In this document: positions 1 through 8,416 of the stretch, in pieces
Numbering within the stretch: the stretch's first letter is position 1
Layout of the letters: every line of letters starts with the position of its first letter
Source: CAZCFB01 sp964511535
Lineage (GTDB): Bacteria; Myxococcota_A; Polyangia; GCA-2747355; CAZCFB01
NCBI GenBank assembly: GCA_964511535.1
Contig: CAZEFW010000140.1
Location: forward strand, 1-25,876
Length of the DNA stretch: 25,876 bases
Reading direction: 5' to 3'
Made by a program: the position numbers and the translations under genes
Notes under the pieces: model-generated
The model's input: the letters and a program-made list of their open reading frames with translations, nothing else
Told to the model about the DNA's origin: nothing
The model's database searches: none

Positions 1-372
1 CCCGCGCCAGCAGCCGCGGCCGCCCCTCCCCCACCCCCCGCCCCCGCCCCCGCCCCGCCACCCGCCCCCGCCCCCGCCCCTACGCCAGAGGCATCGAAGC
101 CCGTGCCCAGGCCGGCCAGGCCAAAGCCCGACCGCATCGCGGCCCGGCCGGGCAAGCTGCGGGTGGGCATGATCGGCCCCGGCGGTAAGCCGCTGTACGC
201 CGACCTGTATGTTGACGGCGCCAGGAAGGGGACCACCCCGACGGTGGTGCCGGGACTCCGCCCCGGATATCACAAGGTCATCGCCAAGCTGCCGGGCAAG
301 CCGCCAGTGATCCGGCGGGTGAAGATCCGTTCGGGTCGTGAGACGGCGCTGCTGCTCAAGGCGGGCAAATGA
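1..372 (+). CDS. C-terminal fragment of a PEGA-domain protein, cut by the window edge
   Basis: The reading frame is open from the first base and ends at TGA 370-372, so only the last 123 codons are present. The visible part begins with about 30 residues of almost pure Ala/Pro, a flexible linker, followed by a basic segment and then a beta-rich module of about 70 residues. That module has the PEGA pattern: a short strand (LRVGMIG), YVDGARKGTTP, a loop, and PGYHKVIAKLPG. PEGA modules usually sit at the C-terminus of surface or periplasmic proteins and of bacterial Ser/Thr kinases. An upstream kinase domain plus Pro-rich linker is plausible here but unseen. Its stop overlaps the next start (ATGA), so the two genes are translationally coupled. 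A GTG at 103 could be read as a start, but the frame continues upstream and the linker looks like protein. Confidence 0.8.
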   Translation, partial: PAPAAAAAPPPPPAPAPAPPPAPAPAPTPEASKPVPRPARPKPDRIAARPGKLRVGMIGPGGKPLYADLYVDGARKGTTPTVVPGLRPGYHKVIAKLPGKPPVIRRVKIRSGRETALLLKAGK

Positions 373-1340
373 CGCGCGCCATCCTGGCTGGCATGTTGGC
401 GATGATCTCGCTGTGGGCGACGCCCCGGCCCGCAGAGGCCGAGACCGCCGAGGCACTGCTGAACAAGGGGCTCGAGTCGTACGCCATGGCCGACTTCGCC
501 CGCGCGCTCAAGTCGTTTCAAGCGGCCGAAGCGGCTGCAGAAGAGCCGGGCCTCAAGGCGAAGATCAAGCTCTACACAGGCGCGGCGTTGTGGGAGCAGG
601 GCAAGCAGCCGCTGGCGCGCGAGGCGTTCGGGGCGGCCGTGGAGCTGGCCCCGGCCCTGGCGCCTGCCGCCGGAGATCTGAAGCCGGCGATCCTGGAGCA
701 GTTCAACCGGGTGCGCGCGGGCATGGTGGTGCTGCTCACCGTGGAGGCCGACAGCGACGCAGGCGAGGTGCGGGTTGGCGGCGAAGCCGTGGGCGCGCTG
801 CCGGTGCGGCGTCGGCCCATGCCGGCCGGGAAATACAAGATCGAGCTGCATCGAGAGGGCAAGGCCCTGCTGGTCAAGGGAGTCGAGCTGTCGCCGAGCC
901 AGGATCCCGCTGCCGGGATTGCCACGCGGACCGTGCGGTTCACGACGCGCCCCAAGGTGCAGAAGGTGGCGCCTCCCCCTGGCCCCTCCACCACACGGCT
1001 GGCGCTGGCCTACGGCACCCTCGGGCTGGGCGTCGCCAGCGCGGTGGGCGCCGGAGTGCTCTACGGCGTGGGCATCAGCAACGGCAGCGAGAGCCACGAA
1101 GCGTACGAGGCGGCAACGGATCCGGCGGTGATCCTGGAGCGCCGCGCCGAGGTGGAGTCGGCCCAGAAGCTGGTCATCGGCGGCCATGTGCTGGCCGGGG
1201 TCGCAGCGGTTTCCCTCGGGCTGGGCCTGTACCAGCTGCTCACCCTCGAGCCGAAGGAGCAGCCGGCGAGGAGCGCGACCCGCGTGACACCCGTGGCCCT
1301 GCCGGGCGGCGGCGGAATCCTGCTCAGGGGAGACTTCTGA
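369..1340 (+). CDS. Exported TPR/PEGA-like membrane protein
   Basis: 323 residues. The N-terminus looks like a signal peptide with probable cleavage after AEA at residue 24. Residues about 27-100 are helical and alanine-rich with a TPR-like pattern (LNKGLESYAMADFARALKSF, then LYTGAALWEQGKQPLAREAF). Residues about 115-190 form a beta-rich PEGA-like module (VEADSDAGEVRVGGEAVG, PAGKYKIELHREGKALL). Two hydrophobic stretches follow at about 209-236 and 268-291, separated by a charged loop that probably lies on one side of the membrane. This TPR, PEGA and paired-helix architecture is common in myxobacterial genomes next to Ser/Thr kinases. The exact biochemical role is unknown. The start overlaps the upstream stop by four bases, and one base separates its stop from the next ATG, so the three genes look like one operon. 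Confidence 0.85.
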   Translation: MTRAILAGMLAMISLWATPRPAEAETAEALLNKGLESYAMADFARALKSFQAAEAAAEEPGLKAKIKLYTGAALWEQGKQPLAREAFGAAVELAPALAPAAGDLKPAILEQFNRVRAGMVVLLTVEADSDAGEVRVGGEAVGALPVRRRPMPAGKYKIELHREGKALLVKGVELSPSQDPAAGIATRTVRFTTRPKVQKVAPPPGPSTTRLALAYGTLGLGVASAVGAGVLYGVGISNGSESHEAYEAATDPAVILERRAEVESAQKLVIGGHVLAGVAAVSLGLGLYQLLTLEPKEQPARSATRVTPVALPGGGGILLRGDF

Positions 1341-1341
1341 G

Positions 1342-2796
1342 ATGACCCGCACCCTGTATCGCATCGCCGTGGCGACCCTCTTGAGCGCCCTGCTCGGCGG
1401 CTGCTGGTCACTGGAGAACCCGCTGGACCCGGCCCGCTGCGCTGATCCCTGCGGCGCAGGGAGCTACTGCCTGGAGGGGGCCTGCGTGCCGGTGAAGGAC
1501 GGCGGCGCGAGCCCTGACGGGAAGCAGGACGCGGCCCCGGATCAAGCGCCGGTTGACCGGGGCGCGGACCTGGCCGACGCGGCGCCCGACGGCGACGCTG
1601 GCTCTGCGGCGGACTCCGGCCTCGACGGCGACCTGACCCTCAAGCCGGACGCGGGGTGCAAGACCAACGCGGACTGCGACGACAAGCTGACCTGCACCAC
1701 CGACACCTGCAGCAAGGCGCGAAGCTGCGTCAACGCCATCAAGACCGGCTTCTGCCTCATCGGCGGCGTGTGCCGCGCCGACGGCAACGGCCCCGGCGCC
1801 AGCGGAAACCCGTGCCACCTGTGCAGCAGCAGCAAGAGCAGCACCTCCTGGAGCTTCAAGACCCGGTGCGTCTACACCCTGACCGGCGGCGCCAAGGGGA
1901 ACAAGGACGGCAACCTCAAGGGCGCCCGCTTCAACACGCCCACCGGCATTGCCCTGGACCCGGCCGGCGAACTGTACGTGGGGGACACCGGCAACGGCAA
2001 GATCCGCCTGATCAAGGGGAACAAGGTCACCACGGTGGTGGGCAACCCCAAGGTGATCAAGCCGGCCTACATGGACCTGGACAAGAACAGCCTGTTGTAC
2101 GTCACCGACGGGCCGTACGTGCGCACGGTGACCACGGGGGCCACCCCCAAGGTCACGATCCTCGCGGGCGACGGCACCCACGGCTACCTCGACGGCCAGG
2201 CGAGCAAGGCCCAGTTCGGGACCATGTACGACATCCTGGAGGACGGCTCCAGCACGGTCTACGTCACCGACGGAGGCAACCGCAGGATCCGCCGCATCAC
2301 CTCCGGGCAGGTCTACACCTTCGCCGGCAACGGCCAGCAGGGGATCAACAACGGCCAGCCGTCCAACGCCAGCTTCCACACGCCCCGGGGCCTGGCCTAC
2401 GTGGGAGGCTCCTCCCCCACCCTGTACATCGCGGACCTCAACTACGTCCGGAAGGTCCAGTCCAACTATGTCGACATCCACGCTGGCAACGGTAACTTCA
2501 CCAACATCACCAACGGCTACCTGAAATCCTCGAGCTTCAACCAGCCATACTCTCTGGCCACCAACACCGGCGGCGGCATCTACGTCGGGGACATCGTCTG
2601 GGACACGGTGCGGCTCGTGGGCTCATCCACAGTCTCCGGTGTGGCAGGCCCAACCACGACCGGACAGACGGGCTGCAAGGATGGCCAGGGTGCGCAGGCG
2701 ACATTCTCCGCCATCACCAGCATGGTGGTCGACGCCAGCACCACCATCTACCTCGTGGACCGGGACTGCCACGCGGTGCGCGTCATCACCCCCTGA
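1342..2796 (+). CDS. Lipoprotein with cysteine-rich segment and NHL-like repeats
   Basis: 484 residues. The signal sequence ends in a lipobox, LLGGC, placing the lipidated Cys at residue 21. An Asp/Ala/Pro-rich linker follows (about 50-105), then a cysteine-rich segment containing CTTDTC and CLIGGVC, a small disulfide module often seen in myxobacterial surface lipoproteins. From about residue 175 to the end there are five or six NHL-type beta-propeller repeats, recognisable from phrases such as GIALDPAGELYVGDTGNGKI and VYVTDGGNRRIRRI. NHL propellers bind proteins or polysaccharides; the ligand is not predictable here. It is a clear architectural paralogue of the lipoprotein at 16870-18510, sharing the CLIGG motif and propeller. 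Its stop lies two bases from the end of the convergent pseudokinase gene, with no room for a separate terminator. Confidence 0.88.
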   Translation: MTRTLYRIAVATLLSALLGGCWSLENPLDPARCADPCGAGSYCLEGACVPVKDGGASPDGKQDAAPDQAPVDRGADLADAAPDGDAGSAADSGLDGDLTLKPDAGCKTNADCDDKLTCTTDTCSKARSCVNAIKTGFCLIGGVCRADGNGPGASGNPCHLCSSSKSSTSWSFKTRCVYTLTGGAKGNKDGNLKGARFNTPTGIALDPAGELYVGDTGNGKIRLIKGNKVTTVVGNPKVIKPAYMDLDKNSLLYVTDGPYVRTVTTGATPKVTILAGDGTHGYLDGQASKAQFGTMYDILEDGSSTVYVTDGGNRRIRRITSGQVYTFAGNGQQGINNGQPSNASFHTPRGLAYVGGSSPTLYIADLNYVRKVQSNYVDIHAGNGNFTNITNGYLKSSSFNQPYSLATNTGGGIYVGDIVWDTVRLVGSSTVSGVAGPTTTGQTGCKDGQGAQATFSAITSMVVDASTTIYLVDRDCHAVRVITP

Positions 2797-2798
2797 GC

Positions 2799-4460
2799 TC
2801 AGCCCTCGTCGTCGTCGCCCCCCGGCGGCGCCTTGCCGAACTTCGCCCGCAGCGCCGCGGTGTCCACCATGGTGGTGGGGGCCTCGTCATCCGCCACTTC
2901 GGGCTCACCCTCGCCATCGGCCTGCGCTTCCTCGCCGCCGTGGCGGGCGAGCCACATCCGGCGGATGTCCTCGGGGATCGGTGACATCTCGGTGGGGGCG
3001 TCATGCTCCCCGCTGATGGGCGGCTGCAACCCTGCCTCGGCCAGCAGCTGCGCCGTGGGCAGCAGCTCGGTGCCCGGATCGTCGCCGCCTGGCGGCTGCA
3101 ACCCTGCCTCGGCCAGCAGCTGCGCCGTGGGCACCAGCTCGGTGCCCGGGTCAGCCCGCTCACCCGACTCCGAGGGCTGAATCTCCGGCTGCGCCTCCGG
3201 CTCCGGCCGAGGCTGCACCCGCGGCGGAGACTGAGGCGAAGACTGAGGCGAAGACTGTGGCTGAACCTGAGGCTGAGGCTGAACCTGAGGCTGAGGCTGA
3301 GGCTGAGGCTGAGGCTGCGGCTGAGGCTGTTGCTGAGGCTGAGGCTGAGGCTGCGTCTCCGCAACCGACTCTCCGGGGCGAACCACCGTCTGGTTGTCCT
3401 TGAACCCGGGGTCGGGATCGGGGTCGGGATCGGGATCGGGGTCGGGATCGGGAGCGGGAGCGGGGCCGGGGGCGGGAGCGGGGCCGGGGCCGGGGGCGGG
3501 AGCGGGAGCGAGGGTCGGGGCTGGCTCGGGAGCGGGAACGTGAGCAGGAGCAGGCACGGGAACAGGATCGGGGAGCAGGGGCATGCGAAGGGGGTTCTTC
3601 GGCTTCGGCCGCGGGCCATCCTTCGCGGCCGCTGCGAACAGATCGGACGACAGCGCCGGCTCCTTCAGGGCTTCCAGCAATCCCTGGATGTCATCAGGCC
3701 GGTCAGCAGGGTCCCGGGACATGAGCCGCGCCACCTCGGTCCCGATACGGGGCGGCAGGTCTTCTCGCCGCCGATAAAGCGGCGCGGGCTCCCCCTTGAC
3801 CAGCTCCGCCACCAGCTCCGCCTCGGTCCCCGCGACGTACGGCGCCTCGCCGGCCAGCGCAAGGTATGCCGCCGCGCCCACGGTGTACAGGTTCGAAGAA
3901 CCGTCCGCAGGCCTGCCTGGAGTGGTGGCCAGCTCGGGCGCGCGGAACGGCACGTCGCTCCCGGCCCACGGCCCTGCCGGATCGATGAGCTTCACCCCGC
4001 CTGCCTTGGGCAAGAACATGCGCCCGGGGCCCAGCGCGGCGAAATGGATCCCCTGCAGCTCCAGCAGCGCCAGGGTATCGGCGGTCGCGCCGAGCACCGC
4101 GTCCAGCTCGCCTGGATCCATGGCCCCCCCGCTGGCGATGCGCGTGGCCAGGTCCTCCCCCTCGAGCCACTCCATCACCATGAAGCTGGCCCCCTCGTGG
4201 CCGCCGAAGGTCGTCACCTGCGCCAGGCCATCAGGGGCCATGGCGCAGAGCATCTCCGCGAGCATGCGCAGCTCGGTGAGCTTCGCGCCGGGCAGGTCCC
4301 CGGGCAGGAACTTCAGCGCCACGTCGACGCTGGCCTCCCGGTCTTCCGCACGAAACACCCGCCCCTCACCCCCGCTCGCCGCCGGCCCAAGGATCCGGTA
4401 GCGCCCCTCGATCATCTCACCTGGTTGGAACATGCCCCTAATACTTACCCACCGCGACAT
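2799..4460 (-). CDS. Ser/Thr protein kinase-like protein, predicted pseudokinase, with long repetitive tail
   Basis: 553 residues. Residues about 20-268 have the protein-kinase fold: the ATP-anchoring lysine in VALKFLP (K50), a hinge (MEWLEGEDL), APE in FRAPELA (174-176) and the late SRDPADRP arginine (R254). The catalytic loop is lost: where HRDLKPxN is expected the sequence reads HFAALGPGR (139-147), so the catalytic Asp and Asn are absent, and DFG is replaced by DPA (160-162). The glycine loop is also altered (GPAASGGEGRVF). I infer no phosphotransfer, hence a scaffold or ligand-binding role. The remaining half is low complexity: Ala/Pro, (Asp-Pro)n, (Gln-Pro)n, then two near-identical 24-residue units and an acidic end. 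There is no membrane helix, so it is probably cytoplasmic. It is the last gene of the Ton cluster, 24 bases after the lipoprotein stop. ATG 4431-4433, which gives MFQPGEM, is a credible alternative start. Confidence 0.88.
   Translation of the reverse strand: MSRWVSIRGMFQPGEMIEGRYRILGPAASGGEGRVFRAEDREASVDVALKFLPGDLPGAKLTELRMLAEMLCAMAPDGLAQVTTFGGHEGASFMVMEWLEGEDLATRIASGGAMDPGELDAVLGATADTLALLELQGIHFAALGPGRMFLPKAGGVKLIDPAGPWAGSDVPFRAPELATTPGRPADGSSNLYTVGAAAYLALAGEAPYVAGTEAELVAELVKGEPAPLYRRREDLPPRIGTEVARLMSRDPADRPDDIQGLLEALKEPALSSDLFAAAAKDGPRPKPKNPLRMPLLPDPVPVPAPAHVPAPEPAPTLAPAPAPGPGPAPAPGPAPAPDPDPDPDPDPDPDPGFKDNQTVVRPGESVAETQPQPQPQQQPQPQPQPQPQPQPQVQPQPQVQPQSSPQSSPQSPPRVQPRPEPEAQPEIQPSESGERADPGTELVPTAQLLAEAGLQPPGGDDPGTELLPTAQLLAEAGLQPPISGEHDAPTEMSPIPEDIRRMWLARHGGEEAQADGEGEPEVADDEAPTTMVDTAALRAKFGKAPPGGDDDEG
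3018..3152 (-). repeat. 72-base tandem duplication inside the pseudokinase gene
   Basis: Two copies, 3090-3152 and 3018-3080, lie at an offset of 72 bases and differ at only about two positions. They encode DPGTELVPTAQLLAEAGLQP and its near twin. The near identity in a GC-rich coding region suggests a recent duplication that preserves the frame (24 codons). Confidence 0.85.
3255..3353 (-). repeat. Hexanucleotide tract encoding (Gln-Pro)n
   Basis: On the plus strand the motif ctgagg is repeated with few interruptions. On the coding strand it gives about 16 Gln-Pro pairs. Because the unit is six bases, gain or loss of copies changes tail length without shifting the frame. A related tract of ggatcg/gggtcg at 3408-3452 encodes seven or eight Asp-Pro pairs. 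Confidence 0.85.
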
Positions 4461-4484
4461 GCGCCGCCAGCGAGGATTCCCCCG

Positions 4485-5738
4485 CTACTTCTTCTCCCGG
4501 GTCACCTTGGCGTTGAAGGTCATCCAGTCCGTGCCGCCGCGGTCGTCGCGCACCACCACCCACAGGGTGACGTCCTTGCTGTCCGGGTCCCCCTCCTGGT
4601 CCAGCCGCGGGGGCAGCCAGCGGGAGGTGATCTCCTTGATCTTCTTGTTGACGAAGAAGCGCGTGGGCTTGCCCCCGGTGGTCTCGTGGGTCCACTGGCC
4701 GTCGGTGGCGAAGAAGTGGTAGGTCAGGTGCTCCTCGAGGATCTGGGTGTACTGGAAGGTCTGGTTCGCCTCGTCGTAGGTCGGCACGCGCGAGCCCACA
4801 ACGTACCACTCGCGGTGCCCGCCCAGCACTGGATCTGGCTTGGGCAGCACCCACTGCTCCTTGCCCGCGGTCACGTTCCACACCGCCGGCTTGGCCTTGC
4901 CCGCCTGGTCGGCGTAGCTGCTCCAGGTGGAGGGCACCACCTCCGACTCCTCGTCCCCCTCCACCTTCCGCTTGGCCTCGCTCACCTTGACGTAGGTCAC
5001 CGCCGGGTTGCTGTTGGCCACCTTCGGCTGCTTGGTCCCCTGGTCCTCCTTGGGGATACCGTTGCAGATGGAGCAGACCCCGTCGCGCAGGCAGACGAAG
5101 AGGAACTCCTCGCACCGCTGCTGCTGGATGCACTTGTCCAGGCTGTCGGGGTTGATGGGCGGCAGGCAGGTCAGGTCGAGCTGATCGTACACGCCGTAGA
5201 CCAGGCGCTTGAGCCCTCGCTGCCACAGCTCGCCCTTGCGCCGCACCCGCAGCTCCACCTTGATCGGCACGCCGCCCAGGCCCTTCTGCGAGTCCGCGAT
5301 GAGCGCCGCCTTGTACAGGTCCTTGGTCAGCACCACCGTCGTCCCGATCTTGTCCGGCGCGGTGTCCCCGCTGGCCAGCTTGAACGGCCCGTTCTTCAGG
5401 TCCTCGGTGCACTCCTGCTGGGGGAAGGGGCAGCAGGCGTAGTTGGCGCCACCCGTACCGACCTGGTCGTCCACCGAGGTCTTGCCCCCCGAGGCGCAGG
5501 CCCAGATCTCCCACTCGACGGTCTCGCCGGCCTTGAGGGTCGGGTCCACCACCAGGGCGTCCACCTTCACCGGCGGCCAGACATCGGGCGACTTGTCCAT
5601 GATGATCTCGGGCGGGTCCGCGCGCATGCCCAGGATGCGCAGGTCCTTGACGATGGAGATCTTGTCGAAGTCCGGTGTGCAGGCGCCCGCCAGCAGGGCC
5701 AGCGCCAGGGTCGAGAGCAGCGTCGTCGCGTTCTTCAT
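4485..5738 (-). CDS. Cysteine-containing lipoprotein downstream of the TonB-dependent receptor
   Basis: 417 residues. The signal peptide ends in LLAGAC, giving a lipidated Cys at residue 20. The mature part has several cysteines in pairs (ACCPFPQQEC, CEEFLFVCLRDGVCSIC) suited to disulfides, and is otherwise beta-rich with no transmembrane helix. I do not recognise a named domain. The start codon lies two bases beyond the receptor stop, so it is surely co-transcribed with the receptor. By analogy with other receptor-lipoprotein pairs it could be a surface or periplasmic accessory that captures substrate or caps the barrel, but this is inference from position. Alternative: an outer-membrane assembly partner. 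Confidence 0.85.
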   Translation of the reverse strand: MKNATTLLSTLALALLAGACTPDFDKISIVKDLRILGMRADPPEIIMDKSPDVWPPVKVDALVVDPTLKAGETVEWEIWACASGGKTSVDDQVGTGGANYACCPFPQQECTEDLKNGPFKLASGDTAPDKIGTTVVLTKDLYKAALIADSQKGLGGVPIKVELRVRRKGELWQRGLKRLVYGVYDQLDLTCLPPINPDSLDKCIQQQRCEEFLFVCLRDGVCSICNGIPKEDQGTKQPKVANSNPAVTYVKVSEAKRKVEGDEESEVVPSTWSSYADQAGKAKPAVWNVTAGKEQWVLPKPDPVLGGHREWYVVGSRVPTYDEANQTFQYTQILEEHLTYHFFATDGQWTHETTGGKPTRFFVNKKIKEITSRWLPPRLDQEGDPDSKDVTLWVVVRDDRGGTDWMTFNAKVTREKK

Positions 5739-5740
5739 GG

Positions 5741-8395
5741 TCAGAAGCTCCCCTTGAGGCCGAGGGTGGGCAGGATGGGCACGCCCGGCACGATGCCCTG
5801 CTCCTTGTAGCGATAGTCCCAGACGATGATCTCCGGGTTCTGCTGGTTGTAGAGGTTCTGGATGTCGAGGTAGAGCGACAGCTTCCAGAGCTGGAACAGC
5901 CAGGTCTTCTCGATGCGCAGGTCGAGCTGGTGGAACAGCGGCAGCTCCTGGGAGAACGCCTTGCCGGTGATGGCGGCGTACAGCCCCTGGTCCTGGTCGT
6001 AGATGCCCCCGAGGATCGGCGTGTCCCAGCGCCCGGACACCAGCCGGAAGCGGATGCCCGCCTCGATGCCCCAGATGACCTTGGCGCTGGCCACGACGGT
6101 GAGCAGGTGGCGCTGGTTGAAGATGAAGTTGGTGAACTCCGCCCCCGGCTCGCGCCGCTGCTTCGACTCGCTCAGGGTGTACGCGATCCAGCCGTAGAAG
6201 CGCTTGGTCAGCTCGTGCTTGAGCAGCACCTCCATGCCGTAGGCGTACCCCTCACCCTGGTTGGTGTAATACAGGGGCGAGCCGATGCCGCCGCCGCGCA
6301 GCTCCGTGGTGGGCACCACCGAGTTGTAGCGCCAGATGAAGTAGCCCTGCAGGTCGAGCTTGAGCGCCGAGTAGATCTGCTGCTCGAACCCGAGGGAGAC
6401 ATGCACCGCGTTCTCCGGGTCGAGGTTCGGGTTGCCGAACAGCTCGGCCGACTCGCGGTAACCCGGCGCCTTGCTGTAGTTGCCCACCGCGCCCTTGAGC
6501 AGCGTGCCGCGCAGCAGCTTCTCGTCGTCGCGCTTGATGGCCTGGTACTTGGCGGTGAGCCGCGGGCCCACCGACACGTTGGTCTCGCCCCACTGGTGGT
6601 ACAGGTCGAGGCGCGCCCCGGGGATCAGGGTCAGCCGGTCGGTGAGCTTGAGGATTCCGTCCACGTACAGGCCCGCCCCCACCAGCAGCGGCCGCACGGA
6701 GAACTTGAACAGCTCGTCGCCCACCGCCTGGTTCACGCCGGAGCCGGGGTTGCGGTAGAACACCGGTCGCGGCACCTCGGTGTCAGCCCACAGCTTCTCC
6801 AGGATGAAGTCTGCGCCGAAGCGGATGGTGGTGCGCTTGCTCCACTTGTACTCCAGGTCCTCGCGCAGCAGGAAGTTGAAGGTGGAGAAGTCCACCTCCA
6901 GCTGCCCGATGGAGAACGACAGGTAGTTGAAGCCGAGGGTCGGCGTCAGCTTGCTCAGCAGGCGCGGGGTGATCTGGTAGCGCCAGCCCGCCAGCAGGCG
7001 GTGGAAGGTGGTCTGGGTGTCCACGGAGAGCGCGAAGTCGCTGTCGTCTGAGTTGGAGACCAGCTCCAGCTGATCGTCGCTGCCGAAGAAGAGCACGAAG
7101 ACCTTGTTGTCGTCGCCCAGGTTGACGTCCACCCGCAGCTGGTAGTCGTAGTACACCGGCAGCACCAGCGTGCCCGTCTCCCCGGTGGACTCCATGCTCG
7201 CCTGCAGCAGGGCGTCGATGTAGGAGCGGCGGATGGCCGCGGCCACGCTCACCTTCTCGGTGATCGGGACCTTGAGCATCAAGGCCGCGTTGAGCAGGTT
7301 GATGTCCAGCGAGCCGCCCCACTGCTCGGTGAAGGTGTTGCGGGTGTGCACGTCCACCACGCCGGCGATAAGCCGCCCGTAGCGCGCGTCGGCGTTGCCC
7401 GGGTAGTAGTCGATGCGGTCGAGGAACTCGGGGTTCAGCACCGACGGGCCAGCGAAGAAGTGGTAGATCAGCGGGATCTCCGTGCCGTCGAGGTACACGC
7501 CGGAGTCGTTGGGCGCAGCGCCGCGGATCAGCAGGCCGCCGCCCACGAAGGGCAGCCGGTTGACCCCGGGCAGGTTCTCCACCACGCGCACCGGGTCGCC
7601 GAAGGTGCCGGGCACGGTGGTCAGCTCCTTTTGCCGCAGGGTCACGCGGGTCACCGCGGTCTGCCGCCGCTTGCCGCGCACCACGGTCTCGTACTCGTTG
7701 TCGGTGTTCGGCGTGAGGTAGAACTGCACCCGGGTCTGCTGCCCCTCGGCCACCTCCACCTCGACGATGTCCCGCTTGTGCTCCAGGCTGTTGGCCTCCA
7801 CCTTGTACTTGCCCGCCGGCAGGTCGCTGAACTTGAAGTACCCCTTCGGGTCGCTCACCACCTCCTTGCCGAGGGCGCGGATCGCCACCGCCACGCCGGG
7901 CAAGGGCAGCCTGTTTCCGGTCTCCCGCACCCGCCCCACCAGGCTCTCCTTGCCCACGGCGATGGTCCAGCGGTCCTCGGCCCAGCGCGGCACCTCCGGA
8001 TCGAACTGCACGTCGAGCACGAAGTTGTAGGTGTAGGCCACCTGGATCGGCGCCGGCTTGCCGTCCACCTCCGCCGGCGAGAATTCGAACTGCCACGCGG
8101 CGGCCTCGGCGGCCTCGCCCAGCGCAGGGTTGGGCGCCTGCTTCACCACCACCTTGCTCACCTTGCCGGTGGCGTCGATGACCAGCGACAGCTGCACCGG
8201 CCCCTGGATGAAGGCGTCCCGCGCCGCGGGCGGGTAGTCGGCCTCGACGAACTTGAGCAGCTTCGGGGGCTTGGTCAGCTTCGGCTCGGGGCGCTTGATC
8301 TCCTCGCGCCGCCCCTCCTGGGCCCACGCGGACCCGGGCAGCAGGGCGGCCAGCGCCAGGAGCAGCGCGGCGACGATGGTGTGGTCCTTCCTCAT
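5741..8395 (-). CDS. TonB-dependent outer-membrane receptor with an N-terminal TonB C-terminal-type domain
   Basis: 884 residues. The signal peptide ends near AWA-Q (residue 26). Residues about 42-128 match the pattern of a TonB C-terminal domain: YPPAARDAFIQGPVQLSLVI, DATGKV, the WQFEFSPAEVDGKPA strand and the end YTYNFVLD, closely parallel to the end of the tonB product next door. Residues about 150-228 are a carboxypeptidase-regulatory-like beta sandwich (GRVRETGNRLPLPGVAVAI, DPKGYFKFSDLPAGKYKVEA). A Ton-box-like ETVVRG lies at 236-241. The plug follows (about 245-355; LPGVNRLPF, LLIRGAAPNDSGVYLDG), then a barrel to the C-terminal Phe. It would import a substrate across the outer membrane using energy from ExbB-ExbD-TonB, all encoded just upstream. 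The substrate is unknown. The fused TonB-like domain is the unusual part. Confidence 0.93.
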   Translation of the reverse strand: MRKDHTIVAALLLALAALLPGSAWAQEGRREEIKRPEPKLTKPPKLLKFVEADYPPAARDAFIQGPVQLSLVIDATGKVSKVVVKQAPNPALGEAAEAAAWQFEFSPAEVDGKPAPIQVAYTYNFVLDVQFDPEVPRWAEDRWTIAVGKESLVGRVRETGNRLPLPGVAVAIRALGKEVVSDPKGYFKFSDLPAGKYKVEANSLEHKRDIVEVEVAEGQQTRVQFYLTPNTDNEYETVVRGKRRQTAVTRVTLRQKELTTVPGTFGDPVRVVENLPGVNRLPFVGGGLLIRGAAPNDSGVYLDGTEIPLIYHFFAGPSVLNPEFLDRIDYYPGNADARYGRLIAGVVDVHTRNTFTEQWGGSLDINLLNAALMLKVPITEKVSVAAAIRRSYIDALLQASMESTGETGTLVLPVYYDYQLRVDVNLGDDNKVFVLFFGSDDQLELVSNSDDSDFALSVDTQTTFHRLLAGWRYQITPRLLSKLTPTLGFNYLSFSIGQLEVDFSTFNFLLREDLEYKWSKRTTIRFGADFILEKLWADTEVPRPVFYRNPGSGVNQAVGDELFKFSVRPLLVGAGLYVDGILKLTDRLTLIPGARLDLYHQWGETNVSVGPRLTAKYQAIKRDDEKLLRGTLLKGAVGNYSKAPGYRESAELFGNPNLDPENAVHVSLGFEQQIYSALKLDLQGYFIWRYNSVVPTTELRGGGIGSPLYYTNQGEGYAYGMEVLLKHELTKRFYGWIAYTLSESKQRREPGAEFTNFIFNQRHLLTVVASAKVIWGIEAGIRFRLVSGRWDTPILGGIYDQDQGLYAAITGKAFSQELPLFHQLDLRIEKTWLFQLWKLSLYLDIQNLYNQQNPEIIVWDYRYKEQGIVPGVPILPTLGLKGSF

Positions 8396-8416
8396 GTTCG
8401 CGCGGTCCCTCCCATG

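Noticed and set aside
2797..2798. Bidirectional terminator between convergent genes
   Set aside because: Only two bases separate the stops, and no hairpin was seen at the ends of either gene.
3003..5810. Very long plus-strand open frame (935 codons) opposite the pseudokinase and lipoprotein genes
   Set aside because: It is the antisense of two well-supported genes. The translation is rich in Arg, Leu, His and Gly with no domain, as is usual in GC-rich DNA.
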